Shown here piece by piece: positions 1 to 7,429 of a stretch of DNA of 8,717 nt. The position numbers and the translations under genes are program-made. Source of the stretch: Bacteroidales bacterium (GTDB lineage: Bacteria; Bacteroidota; Bacteroidia; Bacteroidales; UBA4181). The stretch spans positions 1-8,717 of the forward strand of contig JAQVSH010000066.1 of assembly GCA_028700615.1 (NCBI GenBank), in the 5' to 3' direction. Under the pieces are notes generated by a model. That model saw nothing but the letters and a program-made list of their open reading frames with translations, was not told the origin of the DNA and did not search any database. How positions within the stretch are numbered: position 1 is the stretch's first letter; the number at the start of each line of letters is the position of its first letter.

Positions 1-30
1 AAAGGCAGGATTATCAATGTAGTCATCTAA
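1..30 (+). CDS. leuS: C-terminal tail of an upstream gene, probably leucyl-tRNA synthetase (partial)
   Basis: The first reading frame encodes KGRIINVVI and then a TAA stop at 28-30. Only nine residues are visible, so the call rests on a short match. Bacterial leucyl-tRNA synthetases end in a C-terminal domain with a tail of the form K/R, hydrophobic, hydrophobic, N, hydrophobic, V (E. coli LeuS ends close to GKLLNLVVG), and this peptide fits. From memory, leuS is also a frequent neighbour of a YitT-family gene in Bacteroidales. The next gene starts 17 bases after this stop on the same strand, so co-transcription is plausible. It could still be the tail of another protein or a chance frame. 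Confidence 0.5.
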   Translation, partial: KGRIINVVI

Positions 31-47
31 TATTTATTTACCCCGGT

Positions 48-902
48 ATGATTAAGCAACATTCCCTGAGAAGTCATTTGATCATTGCGCTGGGATTGCT
101 GTGTAACGCATTTGGGTGGGCCGGATTTCTGATTCCTTCGGAAGTATCGGGGGGAGGCGTTAGCGGGGTATCTGCTTTGCTGTATTTTGCATCAGGCATT
201 CCAGCTGGTTTTACCTACCTAATAATCAACGTTATACTGCTTTTTATCGGATCCAGGGTTCTCGGAAGAGCTTTTACTGAAAAAAGTATATACGGAGTGA
301 TTTTATTCTCTGTATTTCTGACTCTTTTTCAGGAACTGATTCATGAACCTGTGGTTTCAGACCTCTTTATGGCCACCGTACTCGGAGCCATTCTGATTGG
401 CGTGGGGATCGGGCTTGTGTTTACACAAGGGGGTAGTACCGGAGGAACCGATATTATAGCATTGATTATCAACAAACATCGGAATATTACTCCAGGAAGG
501 GTCTTTGTTTATATTGATGTCGTTATCATCTCGTTTTCTTATGTCCTTTTCCAGTCAATCGAAAAATTGATCTTTGGATACTGTGTAATGGCCATTTCTT
601 CCTATGTGGTGGACCTCGTGCTTTCAGGTTTTATGCAATCCTATCAGGTATTGATTTTTTCACCTCATTATGAAAAAATCGCCGGAAGATTGTCCTCGGA
701 AGTACACAGAGGTGTCACCCTGCTGTATGGAGAGGGGTGGTATTCCAAAGAAAAAACCAAAGTCATCATGATTATGATCCGTAAACAGGAAGCTTCCATG
801 GTCTTACGGATTGTAAAAGAGGTCGATCCTCACGCTTTTTTATCGATGGGACAAGTCTCAGGAGTTTATGGAGAGGGCTTTGAAAAAATTAAAGAAAAAT
901 AA
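48..902 (+). CDS. YitT-family integral membrane protein with C-terminal DUF2179 domain
   Basis: This is a polytopic inner-membrane protein of 284 residues, the usual length for the YitT family. Hydrophobic segments lie at about residues 10-29, 35-73 (two segments), 81-99, 107-126, 151-168 and 175-195. The membrane part carries the family's glycine-rich signatures SGGGVSG (34-40) and GGSTGGTD (128-135). The soluble tail (about 205-280) is a DUF2179 domain with the motif RGVTLLYGEGWYS (221-233). The molecular role is not established for the family; a transporter is often suspected, but no substrate can be read from sequence. ATG at 48 puts a charged leader directly before the first membrane segment. 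The frame is open to the left edge, but upstream codons look non-coding and would overlap the preceding tail. The M23 peptidase gene follows after 5 bases. Confidence 0.93.
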   Translation: MIKQHSLRSHLIIALGLLCNAFGWAGFLIPSEVSGGGVSGVSALLYFASGIPAGFTYLIINVILLFIGSRVLGRAFTEKSIYGVILFSVFLTLFQELIHEPVVSDLFMATVLGAILIGVGIGLVFTQGGSTGGTDIIALIINKHRNITPGRVFVYIDVVIISFSYVLFQSIEKLIFGYCVMAISSYVVDLVLSGFMQSYQVLIFSPHYEKIAGRLSSEVHRGVTLLYGEGWYSKEKTKVIMIMIRKQEASMVLRIVKEVDPHAFLSMGQVSGVYGEGFEKIKEK

Positions 903-907
903 TTATT

Positions 908-2176
908 GTGAAAATTAAATATAACAGCCATTTTGTCCAGGGACTTCTTGCCCTGATGATTTCCGGAGGATTATTCTTTTATTTCTTTTATCCCGAAACC
1001 TCTGAACAGCCTGCCGAAGAAGAAACTGCCGAAGAACTGATCGGCGACTATAAATATGGAATACGGGTAGATACCTTCCAGATGCAGGATGGTCTTGTAG
1101 CCAAAGGACAGGTGCTCTCGCAGATTTTCTCCTCTGTGGGAATAGGATCCGAACTGGTACAGGAAATTCTGGAGGCCGGACAAGAAGTGTTTGATCCGCG
1201 AAACATCCGGGCAGGCAATGCCTATAGGGTTTTTTATACCCATGATGCCGCCAGAAAAATCGCAGCTTTTGTCTATGAGATTTCCCCTCTGGATTATATT
1301 TTGTGTGATCTCCGCGATACGGTGAAGGTGATCAAATCTCAGAAACCCATTCTTAAAGTCAGAAAATATGCCGAAGCCGGCATCGAAAGTTCTCTATGGA
1401 ATGCCATGGAAAAAGCTGACCTGAATCCGATGCTTGCTTTGAACATCTCCGACATTTTGGCATGGAGTATTGATTTCTTCGGACTGCAAAAAGGAGACCG
1501 TTTTCAGGTAATTTACGAAGATCTTCTGGTAGATTCAACCTCTATCGGGCCGGGGACAATCTGCGCCCTTCGCTTTGATCACGCCGGAGAGACCTATTAC
1601 GGTTTTCATTACCGCCAGGACACTACCGGAAATTACTGGAATGAGCAGGGAAAGAATCTGAGAAAAGAATTCTTAAAAACGCCTTTGAAATTTTCACGGA
1701 TCAGTTCGGTATTCTCTTATGCCCGCAAGCATCCCATCCTGAGGACAGTCCGTGCGCATACCGGAATTGATTACGCCGCTGCCAAAGGGACTCCTGTGGA
1801 ATCTATCGGGGATGGCACTGTCATTGAAAGATCCTATCAGGGAAGCGGTGGAAACACAGTCAAAATACGTCATAACGGAACATACACCTCTGCCTACCTC
1901 CATCTCTCTAAATACGGAGAAGGGATTCGGAAAGGAAGCAAAGTAAAACAGGGACAAATCATCGGATATGTAGGAGCCACAGGACTAGCCACCGGCCCGC
2001 ATCTGGATTTCAGAGTCTGGAAGGACAATCAGCCCATTGATCCCCGAAAACTGGATGCACCTCCCTCGGAACCCATACGCTCCGATTCCATGGCTCATTA
2101 TCAGGCTTATGTGGCACAATGGAAAACCGCGCTGGAACAGAAAAGTCCAGGAGACAGCCTTGTACTGGTTGAATAA
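908..2176 (+). CDS. Membrane-anchored M23-family zinc metallopeptidase (putative peptidoglycan endopeptidase)
   Basis: This is a 422-residue protein expected to cut peptide cross-links of peptidoglycan in the periplasm. A single hydrophobic segment (about 10-28) followed by an acidic linker (32-45) suggests a signal anchor. Residues about 55-115 resemble the LysM-like N-terminal module seen in Gram-negative M23 proteins (note VFDPRNIRAG, 94-103), and 150-250 form a middle domain. The LytM/M23 catalytic domain spans about 258-383: HTGID with zinc ligands H284 and D288, YLHL with catalytic H332, and GPHLD with H365. The last motif is normally HxH but reads HLD, so the third metal ligand would be D367. 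A GTG start at 908 is chosen because it gives a basic leader before the anchor and lies 5 bases after the YitT stop; no ATG fits as well. The architecture resembles MepM-type enzymes, but orthology is not claimed. Confidence 0.93.
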   Translation: MKIKYNSHFVQGLLALMISGGLFFYFFYPETSEQPAEEETAEELIGDYKYGIRVDTFQMQDGLVAKGQVLSQIFSSVGIGSELVQEILEAGQEVFDPRNIRAGNAYRVFYTHDAARKIAAFVYEISPLDYILCDLRDTVKVIKSQKPILKVRKYAEAGIESSLWNAMEKADLNPMLALNISDILAWSIDFFGLQKGDRFQVIYEDLLVDSTSIGPGTICALRFDHAGETYYGFHYRQDTTGNYWNEQGKNLRKEFLKTPLKFSRISSVFSYARKHPILRTVRAHTGIDYAAAKGTPVESIGDGTVIERSYQGSGGNTVKIRHNGTYTSAYLHLSKYGEGIRKGSKVKQGQIIGYVGATGLATGPHLDFRVWKDNQPIDPRKLDAPPSEPIRSDSMAHYQAYVAQWKTALEQKSPGDSLVLVE

Positions 2177-2201
2177 GATTTGTATCAGACCGTAAACCGG
2201 T

Positions 2202-3608
2202 TCAGAACATCATTCCCACCAAAGTCGCGGACGAGAGAGAAGCCAGATTCCCTGCAAGCATAGCCCGAAACCCCTGGGCGCCGATAAACTCCTTCCAGTT
2301 AGGTGCCAGAGTACCCACGCTGCCAACTAAAATACCGATAGAAGCAATATTGGCAAATCCGCACAACATATAAGTGGACATAATAATAGAACGGGGATCT
2401 AAGAAAGCTCCCGCCGCTTTCATTTCCGCCAGGGTAGTATATCCAACGAGTTCTGTCAGCACCAGTTTTAATCCCTGTAACTGGCCAACCAACATCATAT
2501 CCTGCGGAACCACTCCGATCAACCACATCAAAGGGGCAAACAGGGTACCCAGCACAAATCCGAAACTCAGGGACTGAAAACGACCCCCGGTCACTCCGGC
2601 AACCCATCCGTTGATATCTCCGATTTCCCCCACCAGAGAAAGCATATAGTCCGCCATAGCGATAAAAGCCACAAACACAATTAACATAGCGCCTACATTG
2701 GCGGCAACTTTCATTCCATCGACCGTACCATTTGAAATAGCCGATAATGCATTGGAACCGATCCGGTCACGGGAGACCTCAACTTCGAGATCAAAAGGTT
2801 CCGTCTGGGGATAAATGATCTTTGCCATCACAATGGCAGCAGGCATCGCCATCACAGAGGCTGAAAGTAAATGCGTGGCAAAAATCAGCCGTTGAGCAGG
2901 ATCAGACCCACCCAGCGTGGAAACATAAAGAGCCATTACCCCTCCGGCAATCGTAGCCAGTCCTGCGGTCATCACCATAAAAACTTCGGAAGCCGTTAAT
3001 TTGGGAAGATAAGGTTTGACCAGCAAAGGAGCCTCCGACATACCCAGGAAGACATTGGCTGCCACGGTCAGGCTTTCCACTCCGGAAACCCTGAGCGCCT
3101 TGCGTACCAACCAGGCCATCCCCCAGACCAATCTCTGAACAATTCCCAAATAATAACAAAGACTTACCAGCGCCGAAAAAAATAAAATAGTAGGAAGCGC
3201 CTGAAAGCAAAAGATATATCCCAAACCTTCCCCTGTAGCCAAAGGCCCGAAAAGAAATTCGCTGCCTTCCTTAGAAAAGTCCAGCACCTTGACCAATACC
3301 CGGCCAATCATCTCAAAAAAAGAACGAACCACCGGAATATAAAGTACACTGATTGCCAGCACCAACTGAACTGCCAGCCCTATTCCGACCTGTTTCCAGT
3401 CTATGGATTTTCTGCGAACGCTCAGCAACCACGCGATCAGGATCAGAAACGCCATTCCGAACAAACCTCTGATCAGATGGGCTACCGAAGGAACTCCGGG
3501 ATGCATATCCGGGAGGGTATAGGCGACTTTCTGCGCCAAAGCGGGCATTGCGCTGCAAAGAATCTGAATAAGCACAAAAAGAAAGGCAAACCGGGCGACG
3601 TGTTTCAT
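2202..3608 (-). CDS. nupC: CNT-family (NupC-like) concentrative nucleoside transporter
   Basis: This inner-membrane symporter should import nucleosides using a sodium or proton gradient. With ATG at 3608 it has 468 residues, longer than the roughly 400 of typical NupC. The extra N-terminus (1-26) looks like a signal peptide ending ALA|Q, and the transporter proper starts near residue 43. Similarity to Vibrio cholerae CNT runs throughout: AANVFLGMSEAPLLVKPY (183-200), the GLATIAGG hairpin (216-223), NVGAMLI (304-310), E386 in TELVGY, and CGFANIAS with N420 and S423. E192, E386, N420 and S423 match vcCNT substrate residues E156, E332, N368 and S371. Met190 replaces base-contacting Gln154. An in-frame TTG at 3623, overlapping the hisS stop (TTGA), would add five residues; ATG is preferred because it begins a clean signal sequence. 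The gene is last in the ettA-hisS-nupC group and converges on the peptidase gene. Confidence 0.92.
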   Translation of the reverse strand: MKHVARFAFLFVLIQILCSAMPALAQKVAYTLPDMHPGVPSVAHLIRGLFGMAFLILIAWLLSVRRKSIDWKQVGIGLAVQLVLAISVLYIPVVRSFFEMIGRVLVKVLDFSKEGSEFLFGPLATGEGLGYIFCFQALPTILFFSALVSLCYYLGIVQRLVWGMAWLVRKALRVSGVESLTVAANVFLGMSEAPLLVKPYLPKLTASEVFMVMTAGLATIAGGVMALYVSTLGGSDPAQRLIFATHLLSASVMAMPAAIVMAKIIYPQTEPFDLEVEVSRDRIGSNALSAISNGTVDGMKVAANVGAMLIVFVAFIAMADYMLSLVGEIGDINGWVAGVTGGRFQSLSFGFVLGTLFAPLMWLIGVVPQDMMLVGQLQGLKLVLTELVGYTTLAEMKAAGAFLDPRSIIMSTYMLCGFANIASIGILVGSVGTLAPNWKEFIGAQGFRAMLAGNLASLSSATLVGMMF

Positions 3609-3619
3609 GAGCTGAAAAA

Positions 3620-4987
3620 TCAAAGCGTAAGGGTTTGAATAAGTTCCTCCGGAGAAACCATAGATTGGGTCCCCGTGGTCATATCCTTTAGAGTGATCAT
3701 CTGTTTTTCCATTTCTTCTTCCCCGATAACGGCAACATAAGGGATCTTACGGGAATCGGCATATCCCATCTGTTTCTTCAGTTTAGCCGGATCGGGATAC
3801 ATTTCTGCACTGATCCCTGCTTCTCTGACTCTGCGGATCATTTTCATGGCGCATAAGGCCTCTTTTTCTCCAAAATTGACAAAGAGAATCCTGGAACCCT
3901 GTAAACGGTCTTCAGGGAAACCCTGCAACTGATTCAGCACGTCATATATACGGTCTGCCCCGAAAGAAATCCCGACCCCTGAAAGTCCCGGTTGTCCGAA
4001 TACCCCGGTCAGATTATCATAACGCCCTCCCCCGCTGATACTTCCAATCTCCACATCATGAGCTTTTACTTCAAAAATAGCTCCGGTATAATAGTTCAAA
4101 CCTCTGGCAAGGGTCAGATCCAGCACATAAGAAAGCTTGACTCCCAATGCCTCCAGATAATCCAGAAGGGTCCTTACTTCGGCAACCCCTTTCAATCCTG
4201 TTTCATTTCCGGCAAACAAAACTTCCAGCTTCCCGAGTTTTTCATAATCCGTGCCTGAAAGCGCCAGGACCGGTTCCAGACGAAGAATGGCATCCCGGGT
4301 AAACCCCCTTTCCATCAATTCTTCCTTCACCTTTTCGATGCCGATCTTATCCAATTTATCAATAGCAACTGTCAGATCTGTCACTTTTGAAGCCTCTCCG
4401 ATCAATTCGGCCATACCGGAAAGTATTTTCCGGTTATTGATTTTCAGGGTCACAGCAACTCCCAGCGCAGAAAAAACCTGCTCAACAATCTGAACCAGTT
4501 CGGCTTCATTCAGGAGAGAATCACTTCCCACCACATCCGCATCACATTGATAAAACTCCCGGTAACGGCCTTTCTGAGGACGATCGGCTCTCCATACAGG
4601 CTGAATCTGAAATCTCTTAAAAGGAAATACAATATTCCCCTGGTTCTGGACTACATATCTTGCAAAAGGAACCGTAAGATCATAGCGGAGGCCCTTCTCA
4701 CAAAGCTGCATGGACAATTTATTCAGATTTCCCTCCTGAAAATCCTGAGAGGCTGTACCGGAAAGAAAATCGCCCGAATTAAGTACCTTAAACAAAAGTT
4801 TATCCCCCTCTTCTCCGTATTTTCCCAGCAGAGAAGAAAGATTTTCCATAGCGGGAGTCTCAATCTGACGATATCCAAAACGATAAAATACAGATTTAAT
4901 GGTATCAAAAATATAATTTCTGCGAGCCATTTCCTCAGGGGAAAAATCACGGGTACCTTTGGGTATAGAAGGTTTTTGAACTGCCAT
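3620..4987 (-). CDS. hisS: Histidyl-tRNA synthetase
   Basis: This cytoplasmic class II aminoacyl-tRNA synthetase charges tRNA-His with histidine using ATP. Its 455 residues are a normal length. The N-terminus IPKGTRDF (8-15) is typical. Histidine-A elements include LRYDLTVPFARYV (100-112) and LDLTLARGLNYYTG (289-302). Motif 2 is VWRADRPQKGRYREFYQCD (131-149), GGRYDNL lies at 320-326, and motif 3 is GVGISFGADRI (337-347). An insertion domain occupies about 180-285 and the anticodon-binding domain about 366-455. Motif 2 and the KLDKIG stretch of the insertion domain look closer to the eukaryotic and archaeal form than to E. coli HisS. ATG at 4987 gives the expected N-terminus. The ettA stop lies 40 bases upstream and I see no convincing promoter in that gap, so co-transcription with ettA is likely. 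The stop codon overlaps a possible TTG start of nupC. Confidence 0.98.
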   Translation of the reverse strand: MAVQKPSIPKGTRDFSPEEMARRNYIFDTIKSVFYRFGYRQIETPAMENLSSLLGKYGEEGDKLLFKVLNSGDFLSGTASQDFQEGNLNKLSMQLCEKGLRYDLTVPFARYVVQNQGNIVFPFKRFQIQPVWRADRPQKGRYREFYQCDADVVGSDSLLNEAELVQIVEQVFSALGVAVTLKINNRKILSGMAELIGEASKVTDLTVAIDKLDKIGIEKVKEELMERGFTRDAILRLEPVLALSGTDYEKLGKLEVLFAGNETGLKGVAEVRTLLDYLEALGVKLSYVLDLTLARGLNYYTGAIFEVKAHDVEIGSISGGGRYDNLTGVFGQPGLSGVGISFGADRIYDVLNQLQGFPEDRLQGSRILFVNFGEKEALCAMKMIRRVREAGISAEMYPDPAKLKKQMGYADSRKIPYVAVIGEEEMEKQMITLKDMTTGTQSMVSPEELIQTLTL

Positions 4988-5027
4988 GTCAAAGCAAATT
5001 AAAGTCTTGTAAAATATAGAATTCAGA

Positions 5028-6704
5028 TCAAACCATCAGTTTTTTATAGCGAATCGGTTTAGGCTCGATGTCTCCCAGTTTTTTCCGCCGGTTTTCTTCA
5101 TATTCAGAATAAGAACCCTCAAAGAAAGAAACCTGCGAATCTCCTTCAAAAGCAAGAATATGGGTAGCCAGACGATCCAGAAACCAACGATCGTGTGAAA
5201 TGATGACGGCACAACCGGCAAAGTTTTCAATCCCCTCCTCAAGAGCCCTTAATGTATTGATATCTATATCATTGGTAGGCTCATCAAGTAACAGCACATT
5301 GCCTTCTTCCTTTAATGCAAGCGCCAGATGTAACCGGTTACGCTCACCTCCTGAAAGAATCCCGCATTTCTTTTCCTGATCGGCCCCTGAAAAATTGAAC
5401 CGGGCCACATAGGCTCTTGCATTGATCTGTTTACCTCCCAGATTCATCAGCTCCGAACCTTGTGAAATTACTTGAAATACCGTCTTTTCAGGATCTATAT
5501 CTTTATGGCTCTGATCAACATAAGCCAGTTTTACGGTTTCACCCACTTCAAAAGTGCCCTGATCAGGTTTCTCTATGCCCATAATTAACTTAAAAAGAGT
5601 CGTTTTCCCGGCTCCGTTAGGGCCGATCACTCCGACAATTCCTGCAGGGGGAAGGCTGAAAGTAAGATTTTCAAACAAGACTTTGTCTCCGTATGACTTG
5701 GAAACCGATTGCACCTCGATCACCTTATCTCCCAAACGGGGACCGTTGGGAATATACAATTCAAGACGCTCTTCTTTTTGTTTCACGTCTTCATTCATCA
5801 TACTGTCATATGCATTCAGACGGGCTTTGGCCTTGGCATGACGGGCCTTTGGAGCCATACGGACCCATTCCAGCTCCCGTTCCAGTGTTTTCCGGCGTTT
5901 GCTTTCCTGTTTTTCTTCCATCTTCAGACGATTGGTCTTCTGATCCAGCCAGGAAGAGTAATTGCCCTGCCACGGAATCCCTTCTCCTCGATCCAGCTCC
6001 AGAATCCAGCCGGCCACATTGTCCAGAAAATAACGGTCGTGGGTAACGGCAATCACCGTCCCGTTATAACGATGCAGATGTTGCTCCAGCCAGTCAATAG
6101 ACTCGGCATCCAGATGGTTGGTCGGCTCATCCAGTAAGAGAATATCAGGTTCTTTGAGCAATAAACGGCACAAAGCGACTCTTCTCCTTTCTCCGCCGGA
6201 TAAAACAGACACCGGGGTATCTCCTTCAGGACAACGTAAAGCATCCATCGCTCTTTCCAATTTACTGTCAATCTCCCAACCTCCGGCGTGGTCAATTTTT
6301 TCCGTAAGTTCTCCCTGAAGATCTATGAGTTTGGTCATTTCATCATCACTCATCGGCTCTGCAAAACGCGCATTCACCTCTTCGTACTCCTTCAGTAAAT
6401 CCATCACCTCCTGGACTCCTTCAGAAACCACTTCTTTTACAGTTTTTGTATCATCCAGAATAGGTTCCTGTTCCAGATATCCCACTGAATATCCGGGAGA
6501 AAACACAACTTCACCCTGAAAGGATTTTTCAATCCCGGCAATAATTTTTAACAAAGTGGATTTCCCGGAACCATTTAATCCGATAATACCGATCTTGGCT
6601 CCGTAATAAAAGGAAAGATAGATATCCTTTAACACTTGTTTATGAGGCGGAAAGGTTTTATTAACCCCCACCATAGAGAAAATAATTTTTTTATCGTCAG
6701 CCAT
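5028..6704 (-). CDS. ettA: EttA-type ABC-F translational throttle ATPase
   Basis: This is a soluble ABC-F protein with two ATPase domains and no membrane segments. In E. coli, EttA binds the ribosomal E site and gates the first elongation steps according to energy status. The 558 residues match the EttA subfamily length (E. coli 555). Domain 1 has Walker A GLNGSGKST (42-50), signature LSGGE (168-172), Walker B ILLLDEP ending at E193 and P194, and H222. An arm insertion typical of EttA sits at about 95-142 (ending GGWEID). The P-site tRNA interaction linker at about 250-325 is highly charged. Domain 2 has Walker A GPNGAGKT (361-368), LSGGE (450-454), catalytic E475 and H504. Both sites look intact. 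The subfamily is generally a translation factor rather than an antibiotic-resistance ABC-F. ATG at 6704 gives a start close to the family's. A promoter about 65 bases upstream should drive ettA-hisS-nupC. Confidence 0.96.
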   Translation of the reverse strand: MADDKKIIFSMVGVNKTFPPHKQVLKDIYLSFYYGAKIGIIGLNGSGKSTLLKIIAGIEKSFQGEVVFSPGYSVGYLEQEPILDDTKTVKEVVSEGVQEVMDLLKEYEEVNARFAEPMSDDEMTKLIDLQGELTEKIDHAGGWEIDSKLERAMDALRCPEGDTPVSVLSGGERRRVALCRLLLKEPDILLLDEPTNHLDAESIDWLEQHLHRYNGTVIAVTHDRYFLDNVAGWILELDRGEGIPWQGNYSSWLDQKTNRLKMEEKQESKRRKTLERELEWVRMAPKARHAKAKARLNAYDSMMNEDVKQKEERLELYIPNGPRLGDKVIEVQSVSKSYGDKVLFENLTFSLPPAGIVGVIGPNGAGKTTLFKLIMGIEKPDQGTFEVGETVKLAYVDQSHKDIDPEKTVFQVISQGSELMNLGGKQINARAYVARFNFSGADQEKKCGILSGGERNRLHLALALKEEGNVLLLDEPTNDIDINTLRALEEGIENFAGCAVIISHDRWFLDRLATHILAFEGDSQVSFFEGSYSEYEENRRKKLGDIEPKPIRYKKLMV

Positions 6705-6768
6705 ATAGTGCTTAAAATATTTTGATCACCTGTCACGAAATCCCCCACTCCGAAGAATTTACGCCTCG

Positions 6769-6798
6769 CGAAAGTACAAAAAAAGAGACAGACCTCAA
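6769..6798 (-). promoter_or_regulatory. Bacteroidetes-type sigma promoter for the ettA-hisS-nupC group
   Basis: On the minus strand the sequence reads TTG (complement of 6796-6798), then exactly 19 bases, then TACTTTCG (complement of 6769-6776). The Bacteroidetes primary-sigma consensus is TTTG or TTG near -33, 19-21 bases, then TAnnTTTG at -7. The -7 box matches at five of six defined positions. Transcription would start near 6762, leaving a leader of nearly 60 bases before the ettA ATG at 6704. The -33 element overlaps the stop codon of the thiamine pyrophosphokinase gene. A run of T sits in the spacer. I see no operator or convincing attenuator in the leader, only a short A/T palindrome at 6714-6723. 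Confidence 0.7.
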
Positions 6799-7424
6799 TA
6801 GGCCATGTACACCAATACAATTCCGCGTTCAAAGGAAATCCTGAAAGATTCTCCTTCGGAAGCATTGAGCGTTCCCTCCCACCAGGAAGACAGAGCCCTG
6901 TTTTGAATAGGATAGCGAAGCCCTTCGGTAGTAATTTTCAGAAAAGGATCCAGGGTAAACAGAGAAATTTGTTGATTCAGACAGGAAGGCAGAGTAGTTG
7001 AAGACACCAGCGGAATAAACCGCCCATAATCAGTTTCCAGCGTCAACGAATGAAAACGGTGCACATGTTCCGCAATTAAAGCAATATTACCCAGAGTGTG
7101 ATCTTCGCGTAAACCTGTGGCTCCCAAAATAGTAATATTCTCAAATCCCTTCTCCCGGCAAAACAACAATGCCTTGGTCAGATCATTGCTTTCCTGATCC
7201 TGACTGTGAATCACAATCTTTTCCCAACGGGATTGAAGACCGGGTGACAGGCTGTCCATATCTCCCACCACCCAGTCCGGTTCTCTTCCAAAAGCCAGTA
7301 ATTTTTCCGCCGCACCATCACAACTAACCACAACGGAAGACTCGGCTAAGGTCTTCAGAGGCAGCGGATGCGAGGGAAATTGACCGTCCGCCAGAACCAC
7401 TACTGACTTTCCCAAATCATTCAT
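6795..7424 (-). CDS. Thiamine pyrophosphokinase (thiamine diphosphokinase)
   Basis: This enzyme transfers a pyrophosphate group from ATP to thiamine, making thiamine diphosphate directly in the cytoplasm; it is the salvage route used with imported thiamine. The 209 residues are a normal bacterial length. Family motifs appear in order: SCDGAA (34-39), VVGDMDSL (52-59), DQESNDLTKAL (76-86) and GATGLREDHTLGN (101-113), which together form the ATP and magnesium site. A smaller C-terminal beta domain follows (about 150-209) with NRALSSWWEGTLN (175-187), the usual thiamine-binding end. ATG at 7424 lies 5 bases after the stop of the TonB-dependent receptor gene, so the two are almost certainly one transcript. 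In Bacteroides the equivalent kinase is often called tnr3. No PnuT transporter gene lies between receptor and kinase here. Regulation would come from upstream of the receptor, outside the window. Confidence 0.94.
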   Translation of the reverse strand: MNDLGKSVVVLADGQFPSHPLPLKTLAESSVVVSCDGAAEKLLAFGREPDWVVGDMDSLSPGLQSRWEKIVIHSQDQESNDLTKALLFCREKGFENITILGATGLREDHTLGNIALIAEHVHRFHSLTLETDYGRFIPLVSSTTLPSCLNQQISLFTLDPFLKITTEGLRYPIQNRALSSWWEGTLNASEGESFRISFERGIVLVYMAY

Positions 7425-7429
7425 GCATT

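Noticed and set aside
1..47. Promoter directly before the YitT-family gene.
   Set aside because: The A/T-rich stretch at 28-40 has no TAnnTTTG match with a TTG at the right distance; read-through from the upstream gene is simpler.
2164..2201. Imperfect inverted repeat (ACTGGTT at 2164-2170 with AACCGGT at 2195-2201) at the convergent junction, as a shared terminator.
   Set aside because: The stem is only 7 pairs including a G-U wobble, with a 24-base loop and no T-tract on either side. It becomes a mismatch when read on the other strand, so it is not supportable as a terminator.
4547..5002. Open frame of 151 codons on the plus strand antisense to hisS.
   Set aside because: It lies opposite a clearly conserved gene, has a basic low-quality composition and no recognisable motif, so it is a shadow of hisS.
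4988..5027. Possible separate hisS promoter (TATATTTT on the minus strand) in the ettA-hisS gap.
   Set aside because: No TTG lies at the 19-21 base spacing expected for a Bacteroidetes -33 element, and A/T-rich text gives such matches by chance.
5693..6137. Two long overlapping open frames on the plus strand antisense to ettA (117 and 142 codons).
   Set aside because: Both are opposite intact ATPase motifs of ettA, show no domain, and have no independent start signals.
6705..6768. Possible riboswitch or attenuator in the ettA leader.
   Set aside because: The leader is too short and only a 10-base A/T palindrome (6714-6723) and the small palindrome TGATCA are visible; neither resembles a known regulatory RNA.
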